In this document: positions 63,651 through 64,000 of the stretch, piece by piece | Numbering within the stretch: position 1 is the stretch's first letter | Layout of the letters: each line of letters opens with the position of its first letter | DNA from: CAIWHR01 sp963811685 | GTDB taxonomy: Bacteria; Pseudomonadota; Gammaproteobacteria; Burkholderiales; Casimicrobiaceae | Length of the DNA: 64,000 nt | Reading direction: 5' to 3' | Assembly (NCBI GenBank): GCA_963811685.1 | Contig: CAWESK010000017.1 | Span: forward strand, 62,001 to 126,000 | Translations under genes and position numbers: made by a program | Notes under the pieces: model-generated | The model's database searches: none | Told to the model about the DNA's origin: nothing | Seen by the model: the letters and a program-made list of their open reading frames with translations, nothing else

Positions 63651-64000
63651 TTATGGCGGGCCGTCGTTGCGGCCTTCGCCTGCACCTGCTTCGCGTGCAT
63701 CTCCGTCAGCGCGCGCCGGTATTCGTGCGGGAACACCTTGACGAACTTCCCGCGCGCGACGTCCCAGCCGTCGAGGATCGCAAGAGCACGCGTGCTGCCC
63801 GTGTAGCGCAGATGTCGCTCGATCAGCTCGCGGAGCAGCGGCTCGTCGGCGCGGCCGGCGTGACGCGTGAAACCCTTGCCGGCGAGCGCTTCCTCGTGCT
63901 CGGCCTTCGCCTGCTCGGCTTCCGCGAGCACCGGCAGCAGCGCGACCATCGAGGCATTGCAGCGCGACGCGAACGTGCCGTCCTCGTCGTAGACGTAAGC
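63638..64000 (-). CDS. gltB: Glutamate synthase large subunit, C-terminal end (partial)
   Basis: 121 codons open to the window edge, ending at TGA 63638. The sequence AYVYDEDGTFASRCNASMVA at the edge, then FTRHAGRADEPLLRELIERH, YTGSTRALAILDGWD and KVFPHEYRRALTEMH, matches the extreme C-terminus of the GOGAT beta-helix subunit. Adjacent gltD confirms it. The catalytic amidotransferase and synthase domains lie beyond the window. Confidence 0.95.
   Translation of the reverse strand, partial: AYVYDEDGTFASRCNASMVALLPVLAEAEQAKAEHEEALAGKGFTRHAGRADEPLLRELIERHLRYTGSTRALAILDGWDVARGKFVKVFPHEYRRALTEMHAKQVQAKAATTARHKEAA

Overview
The window reads as chromosomal DNA of a high-GC betaproteobacterium, probably Burkholderiales-like. 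The evidence is the GC-biased codon use and several familiar gene orders: rhodanese-grxC-secB-gpsA, argB-slmA, slt-NDUFA9-like-cca, argS-SPOR-dsbA-SDR, gltB-gltD-kdoO-hemE-priA, and a LiuR-linked leucine operon. A betaproteobacterial trimeric porin and a class I PhaC fit the same picture. I saw no tRNA, rRNA, CRISPR array, insertion sequence or prophage.

Layout. 0-12 kb: biotin genes (bioB, start of bioF) diverge from a ComF-type phosphoribosyltransferase and trmL. A minus-strand operon follows (rhodanese, grxC, secB, SH3-like protein, gpsA, S9 peptidase), then gpmI, ctpA, a MoeB/ThiF-type E1 enzyme and a DUF4864 protein. 12-16 kb: OPT peptide transporter, slmA and argB. 16-20.4 kb: a surface-polysaccharide module (GT4 glycosyltransferase, CapD/WbpM-type dehydratase, WecA/WbpL-type initiating transferase). 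20.4-30 kb: porin, coq7, cca, an NDUFA9-like protein, a soluble lytic transglycosylase, purE-purK and a family III CoA-transferase. 30-45.8 kb: about 15 kb of minus-strand genes for leucine and branched-chain acyl-CoA breakdown (ivd, both 3-methylcrotonyl-CoA carboxylase subunits, methylglutaconyl-CoA hydratase, HMG-CoA lyase, thiolase). Accessory transporters, a GST and two DsbA-fold isomerases are mixed in. The LiuR-type MerR regulator sits at the head, and a perfect 20-bp palindrome overlaps the promoter. 46-49.4 kb: a metallo-hydrolase gene next to phaC, and a glycine-zipper protein. 49.4-53.5 kb: a FecR/DUF6600 envelope protein and a badly broken GDSL autotransporter esterase. 53.5-64 kb: SDR, dsbA, SPOR protein, argS, priA, hemE, Kdo hydroxylase, gltD and the 3' end of gltB.

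How the genes work together. The liu block takes leucine through isovaleryl-CoA to acetyl-CoA and acetoacetate. A thiolase in the block can interconvert acetyl-CoA and acetoacetyl-CoA, and phaC is divergent and close by, so carbon could pass to polyhydroxyalkanoate. That link is an inference from gene position.

Sequence quality. About 18 genes are broken by one or a few single-base frameshifts although both halves are otherwise well conserved. Many of the shifts fall in short homopolymers, and one gene carries two shifts that cancel. The pattern fits uncorrected indel errors in a draft or long-read assembly better than wholesale gene decay. Such genes are reported as one locus with the frameshift position given. 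I did not find a convincing undescribed system. The points most worth checking are a DnaA-box plus AT-rich cluster between priA and hemE, the LiuR operator, a 14-bp tandem duplication at the gltB/gltD junction, and a truncated SDR inside the liu operon.
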